Positions 41,822 through 51,443 are shown, counted from the stretch's first letter. The stretch: DNA of 64,000 nt from Gorillibacterium timonense (GCF_001457415.1 NZ_LN881721.1:248001-312000), one strand, 5' to 3'. Notes: generated by a model not told the origin, from the letters alone. Translations and numbers: made by a program.

Positions 41822-41921
41822 GTATGCTGTCAACTTTACTTTTGCGGATAGAAGTCGGTGTGAATCGGTATGGAGAAGGGTGCGGAAACCGAAACCATGG
41901 TTTTCTGAGTCGACAGCGTAC
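41822..41921. repeat. MITE-like repeat, copy 4 (complete, 100 bp)
   Basis: Bounded by GTATGCTGTCAAC and, inverted, GTCGACAGCGTAC. Contains GTGTGAATCGGTATGGAGAAG and GAAACCATGGTTTTC. Lies 46 bp upstream of the T-box promoter -35 box. Confidence 0.85.
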
Positions 41922-42117
41922 TGGGAAGTGTTTGATGTAACGGCTTTGTTGCGGCTGCTGGATGATTCCAGCTCATGGATTTTTCTTGGGAGACGATAAG
42001 TTGAGGTTAGGCGCTAAAACGAATAATAAGGCCCCACATGATGACGGTTGACCATACCTCTTTTCTCTCTAAAGCATAGAATACCTTGGTTTAGCTGAGT
42101 TAGGGGAGGAAGAAGGC

Positions 42118-42468
42118 ATGCCAAGAAAACTCAAGCGGGTTCGCAAGACAAGCACAAGGCAAACCCATGTGCATGAATTCACGGGGAGCACGAAATTGGC
42201 GGAGCAGGGCGCGGAGCGGCATAATCACCGTTTTGCCGGCGTTACGGGTCAAGTGATCCCGTGCGGCAAGAGCCATATCCACGAAATCGATCTGAGTCGC
42301 ACCGATTTTTTTGATCATTTTCATAAGCTCAAAAGGATCAGAACGGGTCGCGCCATTCCGGTAGGAAACGGGAAGCATGTTCATTTTGTAAAAGGAAATA
42401 CGACGCTCGTTGATGGTCACGTTCACCCATTCAACTTCGCCACCCTCATTCAAAAGCCGCTCGTATAG
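42118..42468 (+). CDS. YmaF family protein
   Basis: 116 residues, rich in His: THVHEFTGST, HNHRFAGVTGQVIP, SHIHEI, HFHKL, KHVHFVKG, DGHVHPFNF. This repeated H-x-H pattern over a 70-residue core is the YmaF family, small proteins of unknown function found in spore formers and possibly metal-binding (inference from His content). GGGGAGGAAG precedes the ATG. The gene stands alone and is followed by a hairpin. Confidence 0.82.
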   Translation: MPRKLKRVRKTSTRQTHVHEFTGSTKLAEQGAERHNHRFAGVTGQVIPCGKSHIHEIDLSRTDFFDHFHKLKRIRTGRAIPVGNGKHVHFVKGNTTLVDGHVHPFNFATLIQKPLV

Positions 42469-42535
42469 GAGTCTTGCCCTTCAATGGACAGCGATCTGAC
42501 AAACGGGAATAATCCCCGACATAAGCAAGCATGCA

Positions 42536-42569
42536 AATGACCTTGAAGGGAGCTTCCTTCAAGGTCATT
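42536..42569. terminator. Hairpin after ymaF-like gene
   Basis: AATGACCTTGAAGG / CCTTCAAGGTCATT, perfect 14-pair stem but without a T-tract, so terminator function is uncertain. Confidence 0.55.
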
Positions 42570-42659
42570 CTCGTAACGAGAGGAGGAGCGTAATCATGAT
42601 TAATGGGCTAGCCTTCTTCGTGAAATCGATCTGAATTCGGATTTGATGACACGCTCCAA

Positions 42660-43691
42660 TTAAAATCCTTCGCGGACGACTTCGGCCAGCAGCTCATAGG
42701 AGTGGAGCCGTGCCGCATGCTCGTAGATCTGTCCGGCAGCGATCCACTCATCGGCCTGGGTCAGCTCCTGAAGCTCACGCAGCTTGGCGCGGATCGTGGA
42801 CGGGCTGCCGATGGCGGAAAAACGCTGCTGCCCCTCCACGATCGTCCGCTCGTGCTCGCTCGGCCAGATGCTGTCCATCGAATCGACCGGAGGCTCCAAG
42901 GGGCCGCCTCCACCGCGGATGAGCCGGAGGAATTGGAGCTGCTGCGAGGTGGCGAGCCTGCGCGCTTCTTCGTCCGTATCGGCGGCGAAGACGTTGATCG
43001 CGACCATCGCATGCGGCTTCTCCAGCACGAGCGAGGGCTGAAAGCTCGTGCGGTACAGCTCAAGCGCCGGAAGCACATACTCCGGCGAGAAGTGGCTGGC
43101 GAAGGCGAATGGCAAGCCGAGCCTTCCGGCCAGCTCGGCGCTGAAGCCGCTCGAGCCGAGCAGCCAAATCGGGATGGCGAGGCCGCGGCCGGGAACGGCT
43201 TGGACGCCGATGCTCGTCCCGTCGAGGTAAGAGCGCAGCTCGCCGAGGAGCGCCGGAAAGTCCTGGCCCGAGCTGGTCAGCCCGCGCCGGATCGCCCGCG
43301 CGGCAGGCTGGTCGGAGCCGGGCGCTCGCCCAAGGCCGAGGTCGATGCGGCCCGGGAACAGCGACTCCAGCGTGCCGAACTGCTCCGCGACCATGAGCGG
43401 CGCGTGGTTCGGCAGCATGATGCCGCCGGAGCCGACGCGGATCGTGCTCGTCCCGGCTGCAATATGGCCGATGACGACGGCAGTCGCGGAGCTGGCCACG
43501 CCCGCCATGTTGTGATGCTCAGCGAGCCAGAAGCGCTGGTAGCCCCATTTTTCGGCGTGCTGGGCCAGATCGAGCGAACGGCGGAGTGCATCGGAAGCGT
43601 TGCTCCCGGCGACGATGGGAGCGAGGTCAAGCACGGAGAAGGGGGCATGGTAGCGGCCATCGGCCGATTTTGTGACGGAAGGGTATATGGT
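42660..43691 (-). CDS. LLM class flavin-dependent oxidoreductase (luciferase-like)
   Basis: 343 residues. [51 protein letters not shown] and [10 protein letters not shown]-type text ([20 protein letters not shown]) are those of the single-component luciferase-like monooxygenases related to E. coli YhbW. Uses FMNH2 or F420 in theory; FMN is likelier in Firmicutes. ATG at 43691 lies 9-10 bases after AAGGAGG; an in-frame start 14 codons upstream is not supported. Substrate unknown; no partner gene adjacent. Confidence 0.9.
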   Translation of the reverse strand, partial: TIYPSVTKSADGRYHAPFSVLDLAPIVAGSNASDALRRSLDLAQHAEKWGYQRFWLAEHHNMAGVASSATAVVIGHIAAGTSTIRVGSGGIMLPNHAPLMVAEQFGTLESLFPGRIDLGLGRAPGSDQPAARAIRRGLTSSGQDFPALLGELRSYLDGTSIGVQAVPGRGLAIPIWLLGSSGFSAELAGRLGLPFAFASHFSPEYVLPALELYRTSFQPSLVLEKPHAMVAINVFAADTDEEARRLATSQQLQFLRLIRGGGGPLEPPVDSMDSIWPSEHERTIVEGQQRFSAIGSPSTIRAKLRELQELTQADEWIAAGQIYEHAARLHSYELLAEVVREGF

Positions 43692-44003
43692 CATGGAAAG
43701 AAAGCCTCCTTGTATATTGAGCTCATCCAGCAAGAGTAGGTTTGCAAACTGGCTCTTCGCCTCATACGGCCAAGTTGTTTCGCCTGTTTGGAGTCATGTT
43801 GGATCTTTTTAGTCGATGCTCACTGCTGTTCAACCGTATGTTGGGTTTGAAAGCTCACTCTTCTGATTGAGAAAAGTTCTCTCTCTATGATACCCGATCT
43901 CGGAACGAAATGCTTCTACAGCTGCGACAGCTTCGATCGGTTTGGACGCCACTTGTGTTCATGATACACTTACCTCAAATCGATAGACCGAGGAGGGAAT
44001 GTC

Positions 44004-45170
44004 ATGATTCGGGTATATCCGGCAGAATCCCGGTATGTGGCTGACAGGGGCTGGCTCATGAGCAGCGCCAGCTTTTCCTTTGGCGAGTATTTCGATCCGG
44101 CTAACACCGCGTTCAGTGTGATGCGGGTGATGAATGACGACATCGTTCAAGGCGGCAAAGGCTTCGGTCCCCATCCCCACAGCGACATGGAGATCGTGTC
44201 GGTGGTGCTGGAGGGGGCGATCAAGCATCAGGACAGCCTGGGGAATACGGTGGTGACAAAAGCAGGTGGCATCCAGCGGATGACGGCGGGCAGCGGAGTG
44301 GTCCATGCCGAGTACAACGCCTCGGATACGGAACCGATGCGAATCCTGCAGCTGTGGTTCATGACTGATGAGCGGGGGCACGAGCCCTCCTTTGAGACCT
44401 GTGCCTATCCCGAGGAAAAGCTTAGCCATGGCTTGCTGCCAGTAGTCACGCCAGTCGGGGGAGTCGGCCAGGTGAGTATCCATCAGGATCTGACGCTTTA
44501 TTTAAGCCGTCTCCGGCCGGAGAGCGAGCTGATTCATCATCATCAGCCCGATCGAAGCGCTTATCTCTTCATCATCGAAGGCGAACTCGCTGTGAATGGT
44601 AAAGAACTGAAGGAAGGCGATGCCGCTCGCATTACGGAAATACCCGAGCTGTCCATTGTGAGCCGGACCGACAGCTTCTTCATGCTGATTGATCTTCCCA
44701 GAGGTTTTGAGATGCAGGATCACATATCGAGCCGAGCAAGTTCAACAGGGACAACGAACCCAACGGATGCACCGAGCCGAGCAAGTTCAGCAGGATCAAC
44801 GAACCCAACAAGTTCAATTAGCCCGGTAGGCCAATCTAGTACAGCCGCGAGCGAAAAACTCCTGATCAAGCACGCCGTCGGAGGGCGAACTTTTTTGGAT
44901 AGCTCAAAGAATCCCTCCATCCGTTATAAGGTGGAGCCGGAGGGAGAGGGCTGGTTATTTCTAGTAGAGGGAGCGCCTTCCGAAGCTATAGAGCAAATTG
45001 TGGAGTGGCGTGAGGAGCTGAACGTCTTCATCTTCCGCGATGATCTCGACCGGCCAACCGAAAAGTGCTGGTATTACGTCCAAAACGGCCCGGTACACGA
45101 TGACCAGCCGAGCGGGCAGTTGACAATTCATGCTAAATCGCGGATCGAATACATTCCAGACGAATTTTAA
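44004..45170 (+). CDS. Pirin family protein with repeat linker and extra C-terminal domain
   Basis: 388 residues, against about 230-290 for usual pirins. Residues 1-235 are a YhhW-type bicupin: HPHSDMEIVSVVLEGAIKHQD, GGIQRMTAGSGVVHAEYN, LQLWFMTDE, with His/Glu metal ligands; such enzymes are quercetinases. A linker at 247-275 repeats SRASSTGTTNPT and SRASSAGSTNPT. The final 100 residues (KHAVGGRTFLDSSKNPSIRY, YVQNGPVHDDQPSGQL) are a further domain that I do not recognise. GAGGAGGG precedes the ATG. Confidence 0.85.
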   Translation: MIRVYPAESRYVADRGWLMSSASFSFGEYFDPANTAFSVMRVMNDDIVQGGKGFGPHPHSDMEIVSVVLEGAIKHQDSLGNTVVTKAGGIQRMTAGSGVVHAEYNASDTEPMRILQLWFMTDERGHEPSFETCAYPEEKLSHGLLPVVTPVGGVGQVSIHQDLTLYLSRLRPESELIHHHQPDRSAYLFIIEGELAVNGKELKEGDAARITEIPELSIVSRTDSFFMLIDLPRGFEMQDHISSRASSTGTTNPTDAPSRASSAGSTNPTSSISPVGQSSTAASEKLLIKHAVGGRTFLDSSKNPSIRYKVEPEGEGWLFLVEGAPSEAIEQIVEWREELNVFIFRDDLDRPTEKCWYYVQNGPVHDDQPSGQLTIHAKSRIEYIPDEF

Positions 45171-45545
45171 CCAATGGTTAATAACCATGATGAATTTCAG
45201 TCGCGTAAACATATAGAAGCGAACCTAGCGGATAGAGGAAGATGAGACTCGGCCAGCGGGTAACAGGTATGAATTAGAGGGATGTCCATCTATGACGGAC
45301 AATTAGTGTTGTTTTGTCTTTCATAAGGTGGACAGTGATTTCTGAACGAGATAGAGCTGCCCGACGGGTATAGGCGTCTATATATAGTTATAAACTCTTG
45401 TACATTCCTATATGTAGATGTTTTCATGGGACTGACGAGAATAAGGCTTAATCAGTTCCGTGTCCACCTTCTAAAAAACAAAAAGGACAAAAATGTCCTT
45501 CTGTCGCGCACAAATTGGGTGCGTATGAAAAGAAAAAGCAGTATA

Positions 45546-45597
45546 GCAAACAGCCCTTTCACTCTCCGAATAAGAGAGCAGAAGGGCTGTTTGCGTT
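45546..45597. terminator. Large hairpin
   Basis: GCAAACAGCCCTT / AAGGGCTGTTTGC with inner CTCTCC/AAGAGAG pairing, then GTTT. Terminator-like for the plus strand but far (375 bp) from the pirin stop. Confidence 0.55.
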
Positions 45598-45692
45598 TAC
45601 CCATTTACATAACGCGAGAGATCGCTTCTTGCATGTAAGTGCCAGAGGTACAGCGAAGACGCGCGTCCGTTTCAAGAAAGGATTGTGCAAGA

Positions 45693-45845
45693 ATTCGCTG
45701 CCAGCAAACCGCTTCTGCGAATGACTAAGCGAACGCTTTCCGCCCAACAGGCCTTAAGCGAAACGTACACCTTTGATTCGCTGCCAGCAGTCCGCTTCTG
45801 CGAATGATTAAGCGAACTCCTTCCGTCTCAACGGACCGTAAGCTA
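45693..45845. repeat. Two-copy direct repeat, 83-bp period
   Basis: ATTCGCTGCCAGCAAACCGC (45693) and ATTCGCTGCCAGCAGTCCGC (45776), each continuing TTCTGCGAATGA, TAAGCGAAC and TTCCG. The second copy ends against the pepT stop. Confidence 0.85.
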
Positions 45846-45848
45846 ATC

Positions 45849-47081
45849 TTACGCCTTCGCGGCGTACAGCTTGATGATCTCGATGATCACCTTCGTCGCT
45901 TTTTCCATAACGTCTACCGAGGCGTATTCGTACTTCCCGTGGTAGTTCTCGCCGCCGGTGAACAGGTTCGGCGTGGGCAGGCCCATGTAGGAAAGCTGTG
46001 AGCCGTCGGTGCCGCCGCGGATCGGCTTGATCTCCGGCTCGATATCAAGGTTCTTCATCGCTTCCTTGGCGATGTCGACGATTTCGATAACCGGCTCGAT
46101 CTTCTCACGCATGTTGTAGTACTGGTCTTGGAGCGTCAGCGTGACCGTACCTTCTCCATAAGCCGCGTTCAGCTCGGCAATGGCCTTTTCCAGCGTACGC
46201 TTGCGGGCTTCGAAGTTCGTCCGGTCGAAGTCGCGGATATAGTAGCGGAGCTTGGTGTTCTCAACATCTCCCTGCAACGAGTTCAGATGGAAAAAGCCTT
46301 CATACCCCTCCGTATGCTCAGGGGCTTCGATCACGGGCAGCTTGGCGTTTAGCTCCATGGCGATCTTGAGCGAGTTCACCATTTTGTTCTTCGCGGTGCC
46401 GGGGTGGACACTCTTGCCCTTGATGGCGATCTTCGCGACGGCGGCGTTGAAGCTTTCGTACTCCAGCTCGCCCAAAGGACCGCCGTCCACGGTATAGGCG
46501 AATTTCGCCCCGAAAGCGGCGACGTCGAACTTGTGCGGCCCGCGGCCGATTTCTTCATCCGGGGTAAAGGCCACGCGCACCGTGCCGTGCTCGATCTCCG
46601 GATGGTCGATCAGGTAATGAAGGGCGGTCATGATTTCGGTAATGCCCGCCTTGTCGTCCGCACCGAGCAGTGTCGTTCCGTCGGTGGTCATCAGCGTGTG
46701 CCCTTTGTAGCCTGTCAATTCCGGGAATTCTCGTGGAGACAAGACCACGTTCAGCTCGGCGTTCAGCACAAGATCGCCGCCATCGTAGTTTTCCACGATC
46801 TGTGGATTCACGCCTTTGCCGGTGAAATCGGTCGCCGTGTCCACGTGAGCGAGGAAACCGATGACCGGTACGGACTTGTCCGTATTTGCAGGCAGCGTAG
46901 CCATGACATAGCCATTCGTGTCCATGGCTGCGTCGGTGAGCCCGAGTCCCTGCAGCTCTTCCACGAGAAGACGACCCAGCTCGAGCTGTCCCGGTGTGGA
47001 GGGGCAGGTTTCGCTGGCATCGTCAGATTGCGTTTCCATCTTGGCGTATCGGGTTAACCGTTCGATCAATTCTTGCTTCAT
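45849..47081 (-). CDS. pepT: Peptidase T (tripeptide aminopeptidase)
   Basis: 410 residues, the usual PepT length. Removes the N-terminal residue from tripeptides in the cytoplasm. M20B zinc-peptidase motifs: [79 protein letters not shown]. The start at 47081 gives [20 protein letters not shown], matching B. subtilis PepT from memory; two ATGs four codons upstream are in frame but fall on the ribosome binding site. Single-gene unit. Confidence 0.96.
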   Translation of the reverse strand: MKQELIERLTRYAKMETQSDDASETCPSTPGQLELGRLLVEELQGLGLTDAAMDTNGYVMATLPANTDKSVPVIGFLAHVDTATDFTGKGVNPQIVENYDGGDLVLNAELNVVLSPREFPELTGYKGHTLMTTDGTTLLGADDKAGITEIMTALHYLIDHPEIEHGTVRVAFTPDEEIGRGPHKFDVAAFGAKFAYTVDGGPLGELEYESFNAAVAKIAIKGKSVHPGTAKNKMVNSLKIAMELNAKLPVIEAPEHTEGYEGFFHLNSLQGDVENTKLRYYIRDFDRTNFEARKRTLEKAIAELNAAYGEGTVTLTLQDQYYNMREKIEPVIEIVDIAKEAMKNLDIEPEIKPIRGGTDGSQLSYMGLPTPNLFTGGENYHGKYEYASVDVMEKATKVIIEIIKLYAAKA

Positions 47082-47611
47082 GCGTTCCATCATCTCCCTT
47101 TCTTTCCCTTATTGTAGCATGAACCGCCGAGTGGCATGCAAGCCAAGCGGATCGACTCGAGTTTCCCTCCATTTTGTCACAGGAGAGCGGACTGCGGGCT
47201 TGCTTGCCTTTGTGCACGCGGTCAATGAAAGCCATGACTTGCGTCCCTTTCCGATTACGGATTGAGGTCGACTTTTATCCTCACGAGTCCGAGTAAGGTT
47301 GCCAGCATATCCGCGTTGGTTTCGCTCCAGATCACGGTTCTGCACATTCAAGCGCCCGAGCGTGCTGAGTGGGGGTCACGCCTCGTTTGATGAGCATTTC
47401 GCTGCGAATTTTCCGGTTAGAGGCTCAGGACTGGAAAACCAAGCGAATCTTCGAGCATGGGCCAATTGACGGTCCGTTCTAGGATTCTATACAATTGCAT
47501 TGACCAGATTGGTCAATACTCGATGAATCGATGGCTCACAAACTCAACAAGAACGTTATAGATCAACGATATTCCACGTAGGGAATAACACGAGAAGGAC
47601 GGAATAACGCC
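47082..47611. other. 530-bp divergent intergenic region
   Basis: Separates pepT from the TetR-ABC operon. The left 350 bp show nothing clear; the right end holds the operon promoter and operator. Confidence 0.6.
47466..47516 (+). promoter_or_regulatory. Promoter and operator of the TetR-ABC operon
   Basis: TTGACG (47466-47471), 18-bp spacer, TACAAT (47490-47495), then the palindrome TTGACCAGATTGGTCAA (47500-47516, 7+3+7) over the start site. Placement fits autorepression by the TetR protein encoded first in the operon. Confidence 0.8.
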
Positions 47612-48256
47612 ATGTATGAAAAATTTCACAGCCTAGAGCAGGAGAAGCAGGACCGCATCCTAAACGCCGGGATGAAGGAGTTTGCCGTGAGCGGCTTCGA
47701 GCGTGCGTCCACCAATACCATGGTGAAGGAAGCGGGCATTTCCAAGGGGCTTTTGTTCCACTATTTTGCCAATAAGAAGCAGTTCTTTCTGTATCTCTTC
47801 GATTATGCGGTGGAGCTCAGCATAAAGGAGTTTTTTAAAACGGTCGATTGGAGCGAGCCGGACTTGTTTGTGCACTTGCAGAGGTCGATGAAGACCAAAC
47901 TGGAGGTGTGGCACCGTTACCCGGAGCTGTTCAAATTTATCGAGACGGCCTACCTGGAGACATCCGGTCAAGTCCGGCCGGAGATGGAGGAGAAAATTCG
48001 GGCGCTCCATGCGAAGACGATGCCGGAGATCTTCAAAGGAGTTGATTTCAGCCGATTTCGGGAAGGTCTCGATACCGAAAAAGCAACCCGCATCATCGTC
48101 TGGTCGCTCGAAAAGCTGGGGGATTACCTGCTGGAGGTCTATAAGCCGATCATCCCCGGCGAAAACCGCTATGAGGAGATGACGGTGGAGGCGGAGACGT
48201 ATCTGGGGCTGCTCAAGCACGCCTTTTATTCGGATAAAGGGGGAAGCGCGTCATGA
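47612..48256 (+). CDS. TetR-family regulator of the ABC exporter operon
   Basis: 214 residues. Begins MYEKFHSLEQEKQDRILNAG with KEFAVSGFERASTNTMVKEA and GISKGLLFHYFANKKQFFLY, a full TetR helix-turn-helix (residues 10-58). The C-terminus is a ligand-binding helical bundle. The stop overlaps the ABC ATPase start (ATGA), so regulator and exporter are translationally linked. A palindrome in its promoter is the likely operator. Effector is probably a substrate of the exporter (inference). Confidence 0.92.
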   Translation: MYEKFHSLEQEKQDRILNAGMKEFAVSGFERASTNTMVKEAGISKGLLFHYFANKKQFFLYLFDYAVELSIKEFFKTVDWSEPDLFVHLQRSMKTKLEVWHRYPELFKFIETAYLETSGQVRPEMEEKIRALHAKTMPEIFKGVDFSRFREGLDTEKATRIIVWSLEKLGDYLLEVYKPIIPGENRYEEMTVEAETYLGLLKHAFYSDKGGSAS

Positions 48257-49155
48257 ATGCCATTGAATTGCACGGACTCACGAAAAAGTACGGGAACTCG
48301 CGAGGAATCGACGGCTTGACGTTTGCGGTAGAGGAGGGCGAGACCTTCGGGTTTATCGGGCCGAACGGGGCGGGTAAATCGACGACGATCCGCACGCTGC
48401 TAGCGCTTATCTACCCCACGGCGGGGAGCGCGACTCTCTTCGGCAAGGACTGCATCCGCTGCTCGGCGGAGATCAAGAAGGACATCGGTTATTTGCCCTC
48501 GGAGGTCTTTTATTACGACAACATGCGGGTGAAGGATCTGCTGGCCTATTCCGCGAGCTTTTACAAGAAGGACTGCACGAAGCGCATGAAAGAGCTGTCC
48601 GAGCGCATGGAGCTGGACCTGTCACGTCGGATCGACGATCTGTCCTTCGGGAACAAGAAGAAGGTCGGTATCGTCCAAGGGCTTCTGCATGAGCCGAAGC
48701 TGGTCATTCTCGACGAACCGACGAGCGGGCTCGACCCGTTGATGCAGCAGCGTTTTTTTGAACTGCTGGAGGAGGAAGGGCGCAAGGGCACGACGATCTT
48801 CTTCTCGTCGCACATTCTGAGCGAGGTGCAGCGGCTCTGCAACCGGGTGGCGATCATCAAGGAGGGCAAGCTGGTCCAGCTGGAAAAGATCAGCGAGCTG
48901 ACGGCGAATGCCAACAAGCGCATCCGTTTGGCGACGGCGGCTCCGGTCGCTCCAGACTTCTTCGCCATGCCCGGGGTGAGCCGGGAAGAGCGGCAGGGCG
49001 GGGAGATCCGCTTCCTGTTCCGCGGGGATCTGGGGATGCTGACGGCTAAGCTCGCTTCCATGAGCCTCACCAACCTGTGGATCGAGGAACCGGATCTGGA
49101 GGAGATTTTCCTGCATTATTATGAAAAAGAAGCTCCGGAGGCGGCGCGGCTATGA
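48253..49155 (+). CDS. ABC transporter ATP-binding protein
   Basis: 300 residues. Walker A GPNGAGKST (residues 36-44), signature loop LSFGNKKKVGIVQGL (non-canonical LSFGN instead of LSGGQ), Walker B LVILDEPTSGLDP and H-loop FFSSHILSEV are present. Domain order and C-terminal extension fit the CcmA/DRA family of ABC-2 exporters. Works with the two permeases encoded next. Overlaps both neighbours by ATGA. The substrate is not evident; such systems often export antibiotics or lipids. Confidence 0.93.
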   Translation: MNAIELHGLTKKYGNSRGIDGLTFAVEEGETFGFIGPNGAGKSTTIRTLLALIYPTAGSATLFGKDCIRCSAEIKKDIGYLPSEVFYYDNMRVKDLLAYSASFYKKDCTKRMKELSERMELDLSRRIDDLSFGNKKKVGIVQGLLHEPKLVILDEPTSGLDPLMQQRFFELLEEEGRKGTTIFFSSHILSEVQRLCNRVAIIKEGKLVQLEKISELTANANKRIRLATAAPVAPDFFAMPGVSREERQGGEIRFLFRGDLGMLTAKLASMSLTNLWIEEPDLEEIFLHYYEKEAPEAARL

Positions 49156-49946
49156 ACATCTTTCGCAAGGAATGGCAGGCGCTCCGCAAATCGACCTTCA
49201 CCTGGTCGCTGTCCCTCGCGGCGGTGGCACTCCTCCTGCTTGCGCTGTACCCCGGCTTTGCCCGGGATGCGGAGGACTTCCGCGGGCTGCTCGACGCGTA
49301 TCCAGAATCGGTGCAAAAAGCGTTCGGCCTTTCGCTCGACAGCTTGACCTCGTTCCTCGGCTACTACTCCTTTGTACTTACCTACATCAGCTTAGCGGGA
49401 GCGATTCAGGCGATGAATCTCGGACTCGGGCAGTTGTCGAAGGAGACCCGCGAGAAGACAGCGGATTTTCTTCTGACCAAGCCGGTCAGCCGAACGCGGA
49501 TCATCACCGCCAAGCTGTTCGCCGCGCTCGCGTCTTTATTCGTCACGAATCTGATCTACTTGGCGGCAGCCTTGCTTCTGGCCGGGCAGGTGGCATCGGA
49601 CGTGGACTATGGCACCTACACGTTGCTCACTCTCAGCGTACCGCTGCTTCAGCTTTTGTTCTTCGCCTTCGGCCTCGTTCTGTCTGTCTTGCTTCCGAAG
49701 ATTCGCAGCGTACTGCCGCTGTCGCTCGGCCTTGTGTTCGGATTCTATGTCCTCGGCATGGTCGCTTCGCTGGTCGGAGAGGAGGCGGCGCGGTATGTGA
49801 CCCCGTTCCGGTACTTCGACCGCTCCTACATCATGGCGCATTCCGCCTACGAGAGCGGGTTCGTGATTCTGGAGCTTGTGCTCGTGGTCCTTTTCACGGC
49901 GGGAACCTATCAGATTTACCGGAAAAAGGACATCCATGCGGTGTAG
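49152..49946 (+). CDS. ABC-2 type permease
   Basis: 264 residues with six membrane segments, beginning MNIFRKEWQALRKSTFTWSL. KETREKTADFLLTKPVSRTRI is the cytoplasmic loop typical of ABC-2 permeases (EKxxGT-like). Ends in a short basic tail (YRKKDIHAV). Paralogous to the following gene, with which it probably forms a heterodimer. Coupled to the ATPase gene by an ATGA overlap. Confidence 0.9.
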   Translation: MNIFRKEWQALRKSTFTWSLSLAAVALLLLALYPGFARDAEDFRGLLDAYPESVQKAFGLSLDSLTSFLGYYSFVLTYISLAGAIQAMNLGLGQLSKETREKTADFLLTKPVSRTRIITAKLFAALASLFVTNLIYLAAALLLAGQVASDVDYGTYTLLTLSVPLLQLLFFAFGLVLSVLLPKIRSVLPLSLGLVFGFYVLGMVASLVGEEAARYVTPFRYFDRSYIMAHSAYESGFVILELVLVVLFTAGTYQIYRKKDIHAV

Positions 49947-49963
49947 AAAGGAGCGGCTCTGAG

Positions 49964-50761
49964 ATGAATGTGTTTCGAAGAGAGATGAAGGCCCAGCGCA
50001 AGGCGCTGATCATCTGGTGCGTCAGTGTGTTTCTTCTGATGGTGGCCGGGATGAGCAAATATTCCGTATCGAAGGAGTCCGGTCAGGCCATGAGCGAGCT
50101 CGTGGGTAAGATGCCGCCGGCGGTGCAGGCAATCTTCGGTACTTCGGGGTTTGACATCTCCCAAGCGAGCGGGTATTACGGAGCGATGTTCTTCTATGTT
50201 CTCTTGATGGCCGCCGTGCACGCCAGCATGCTGGGGGCGACGATTCTAGCCAAGGAGGAGCGGGATAAGACGGGGGAATTCCTCTTCGTGAAGCCCTTGT
50301 CCCGCATGGCCATCGTGGGAAGCAAGCTGCTTGCGGCATTCGTGCAGGCTTTGGTATTCAATGCCGTATCCTGGCTCAGCTCCCTCATGGGAATCGCCCT
50401 CTACGCCAAAGGGGAATCGCTCGGCGGGGAAATTGCGCTCCTGATGGCGGGCATGCTGCTGGTGCAGGCGGTGTTTCTGACGGCGGGCGCCGCCAACGCT
50501 GCGATCGGCCGCAAGCCCAAAAAAGCCGCCGCCGGGTCAGCGGGACTCATGCTCGCCACCTTTCTGATCTCTCTCCTCATTGAGATCAGCGGCAAGCTGG
50601 GCGCGCTGAAGATGCTGACCCCATTTCAATACGTGGACGCGCACCGCGTGCTGGAAGGGCGTGGGCTTCAGCCGGGGATGCTCGTCTGGGCGGTGGCTCT
50701 GTGCACTCTGTTCCTGCTGGCTGCCTTTCGCGGATACGGGCGACGCGATCTTCAGGTGTAA
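49964..50761 (+). CDS. ABC-2 type permease, second subunit
   Basis: 265 residues, six membrane segments, beginning MNVFRREMKAQRKALIIWCV; the loop LAKEERDKTGEFLFVKPLSR corresponds to that in the preceding permease, and the tail YGRRDLQV to its C-terminus. The ATG at 49964 follows AAAGGAGCGG. The frame stays open far upstream through the first permease, but that stretch is an antiphase reading and is not coding. Last gene of the operon before a strong terminator. Confidence 0.9.
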   Translation: MNVFRREMKAQRKALIIWCVSVFLLMVAGMSKYSVSKESGQAMSELVGKMPPAVQAIFGTSGFDISQASGYYGAMFFYVLLMAAVHASMLGATILAKEERDKTGEFLFVKPLSRMAIVGSKLLAAFVQALVFNAVSWLSSLMGIALYAKGESLGGEIALLMAGMLLVQAVFLTAGAANAAIGRKPKKAAAGSAGLMLATFLISLLIEISGKLGALKMLTPFQYVDAHRVLEGRGLQPGMLVWAVALCTLFLLAAFRGYGRRDLQV

Positions 50762-50885
50762 GCTCTGCAGCGGACCAGCGGATCGGTGACAAGTGGACCA
50801 GTGGCAATTGCGCCCCTGGATTCCGTGCCGGAGGGTATAGAAGCGCGAGCGGCGGGTAAACTTGACGAAACGGAAACGATCCTCT

Positions 50886-50946
50886 AGACTCTGAATAGGA
50901 AACCTTTCGGTTTCCTATTCAGAGTCTTTTGTATTTTTCTTTGCTT
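50886..50946 (+). terminator. Terminator of the TetR-ABC operon
   Basis: Perfect 19-pair stem beginning AGACTCTGAATAGG, TTTC loop, followed by TTTTGTATTTTT. Confidence 0.95.
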
Positions 50947-50983
50947 ACTGAGAACATCCACACAAAGGGAAGGAGCTCCTCTC

Positions 50984-51442
50984 ATGATTCCATCTGATAA
51001 CCATTTCGCATCCGACGCTTCCGCTGCTCCGCAGCCTTTGCCTGACATTCGCCGGACGATTACCTTGAACGCCCCTATCGATAAAGCCTGGAAAGCAGTA
51101 TCGACCGCGGAGGGAATGGCCGCCTGGTTTATGCCGAGCAACATGGAGGCGGTCGTCGGCCATGAGTTCCTGCTGGAAGCCGGCCCCTTCGGGCAGTCTC
51201 CTTGCCGTGTCACCGAGGTGGAGCCGCCGAACCGCTTGTCCTTCCGCTGGGGCAAGGACTGGACGCTCACGTTCGAGCTGCATGAGCTGGAGCCGGGTAA
51301 GACGGAATTCACCCTGATCCATTCCGGATGGTCGGCGGATCAAGTGACCGAATTCGGTCAACCTCATTCTGTTGTCCGCGAGAACATGGCTGGCGGCTGG
51401 GTTGGCATCGTCGCCAAGCTTGCCAAGCTCCTCGAAGCGTAA
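50984..51442 (+). CDS. SRPBCC / AHSA1-like domain protein
   Basis: 152 residues. IRRTITLNAPIDKAWKAVS-type text (RRTITLNAPIDKAWKAVSTA), EGMAAWFMPSNMEAV, VTEVEPPNRLSFRWGKD and a C-terminal helix (VRENMAGGWVGIVAKLAKLL) form the helix-grip fold of the AHSA1/START superfamily, which binds small hydrophobic ligands. Commonly encoded beside an ArsR-type regulator, as here: the regulator ATG begins two bases after this stop. AAGGAGC upstream of the ATG. Confidence 0.88.
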   Translation: MIPSDNHFASDASAAPQPLPDIRRTITLNAPIDKAWKAVSTAEGMAAWFMPSNMEAVVGHEFLLEAGPFGQSPCRVTEVEPPNRLSFRWGKDWTLTFELHELEPGKTEFTLIHSGWSADQVTEFGQPHSVVRENMAGGWVGIVAKLAKLLEA

Positions 51443-51443
51443 G

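Larger units (their letters stand above)
45171..45848. other. 678-bp gene-free region with hairpin and 83-bp duplication
   Basis: No gene is called. Contains a hairpin at 45546-45597 and two copies of an 83-bp unit at 45693-45845. A 70-codon open frame at 45426-45638 runs through the hairpin and lacks a ribosome binding site. Confidence 0.65.

Noticed and set aside
41519-41851. 110-codon plus-strand frame
   Set aside because: It lies over the T-box leader on the other strand and has no ribosome binding site.
45426-45638. 70-codon plus-strand frame
   Set aside because: No ribosome binding site, runs through a hairpin, and no recognisable composition.
49121-49963. Long 5' extension of the second ABC permease gene
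   Set aside because: The frame is open through the first permease but reads as Arg/Gly/Pro-rich non-protein text, and a good RBS plus ATG lies at 49964.
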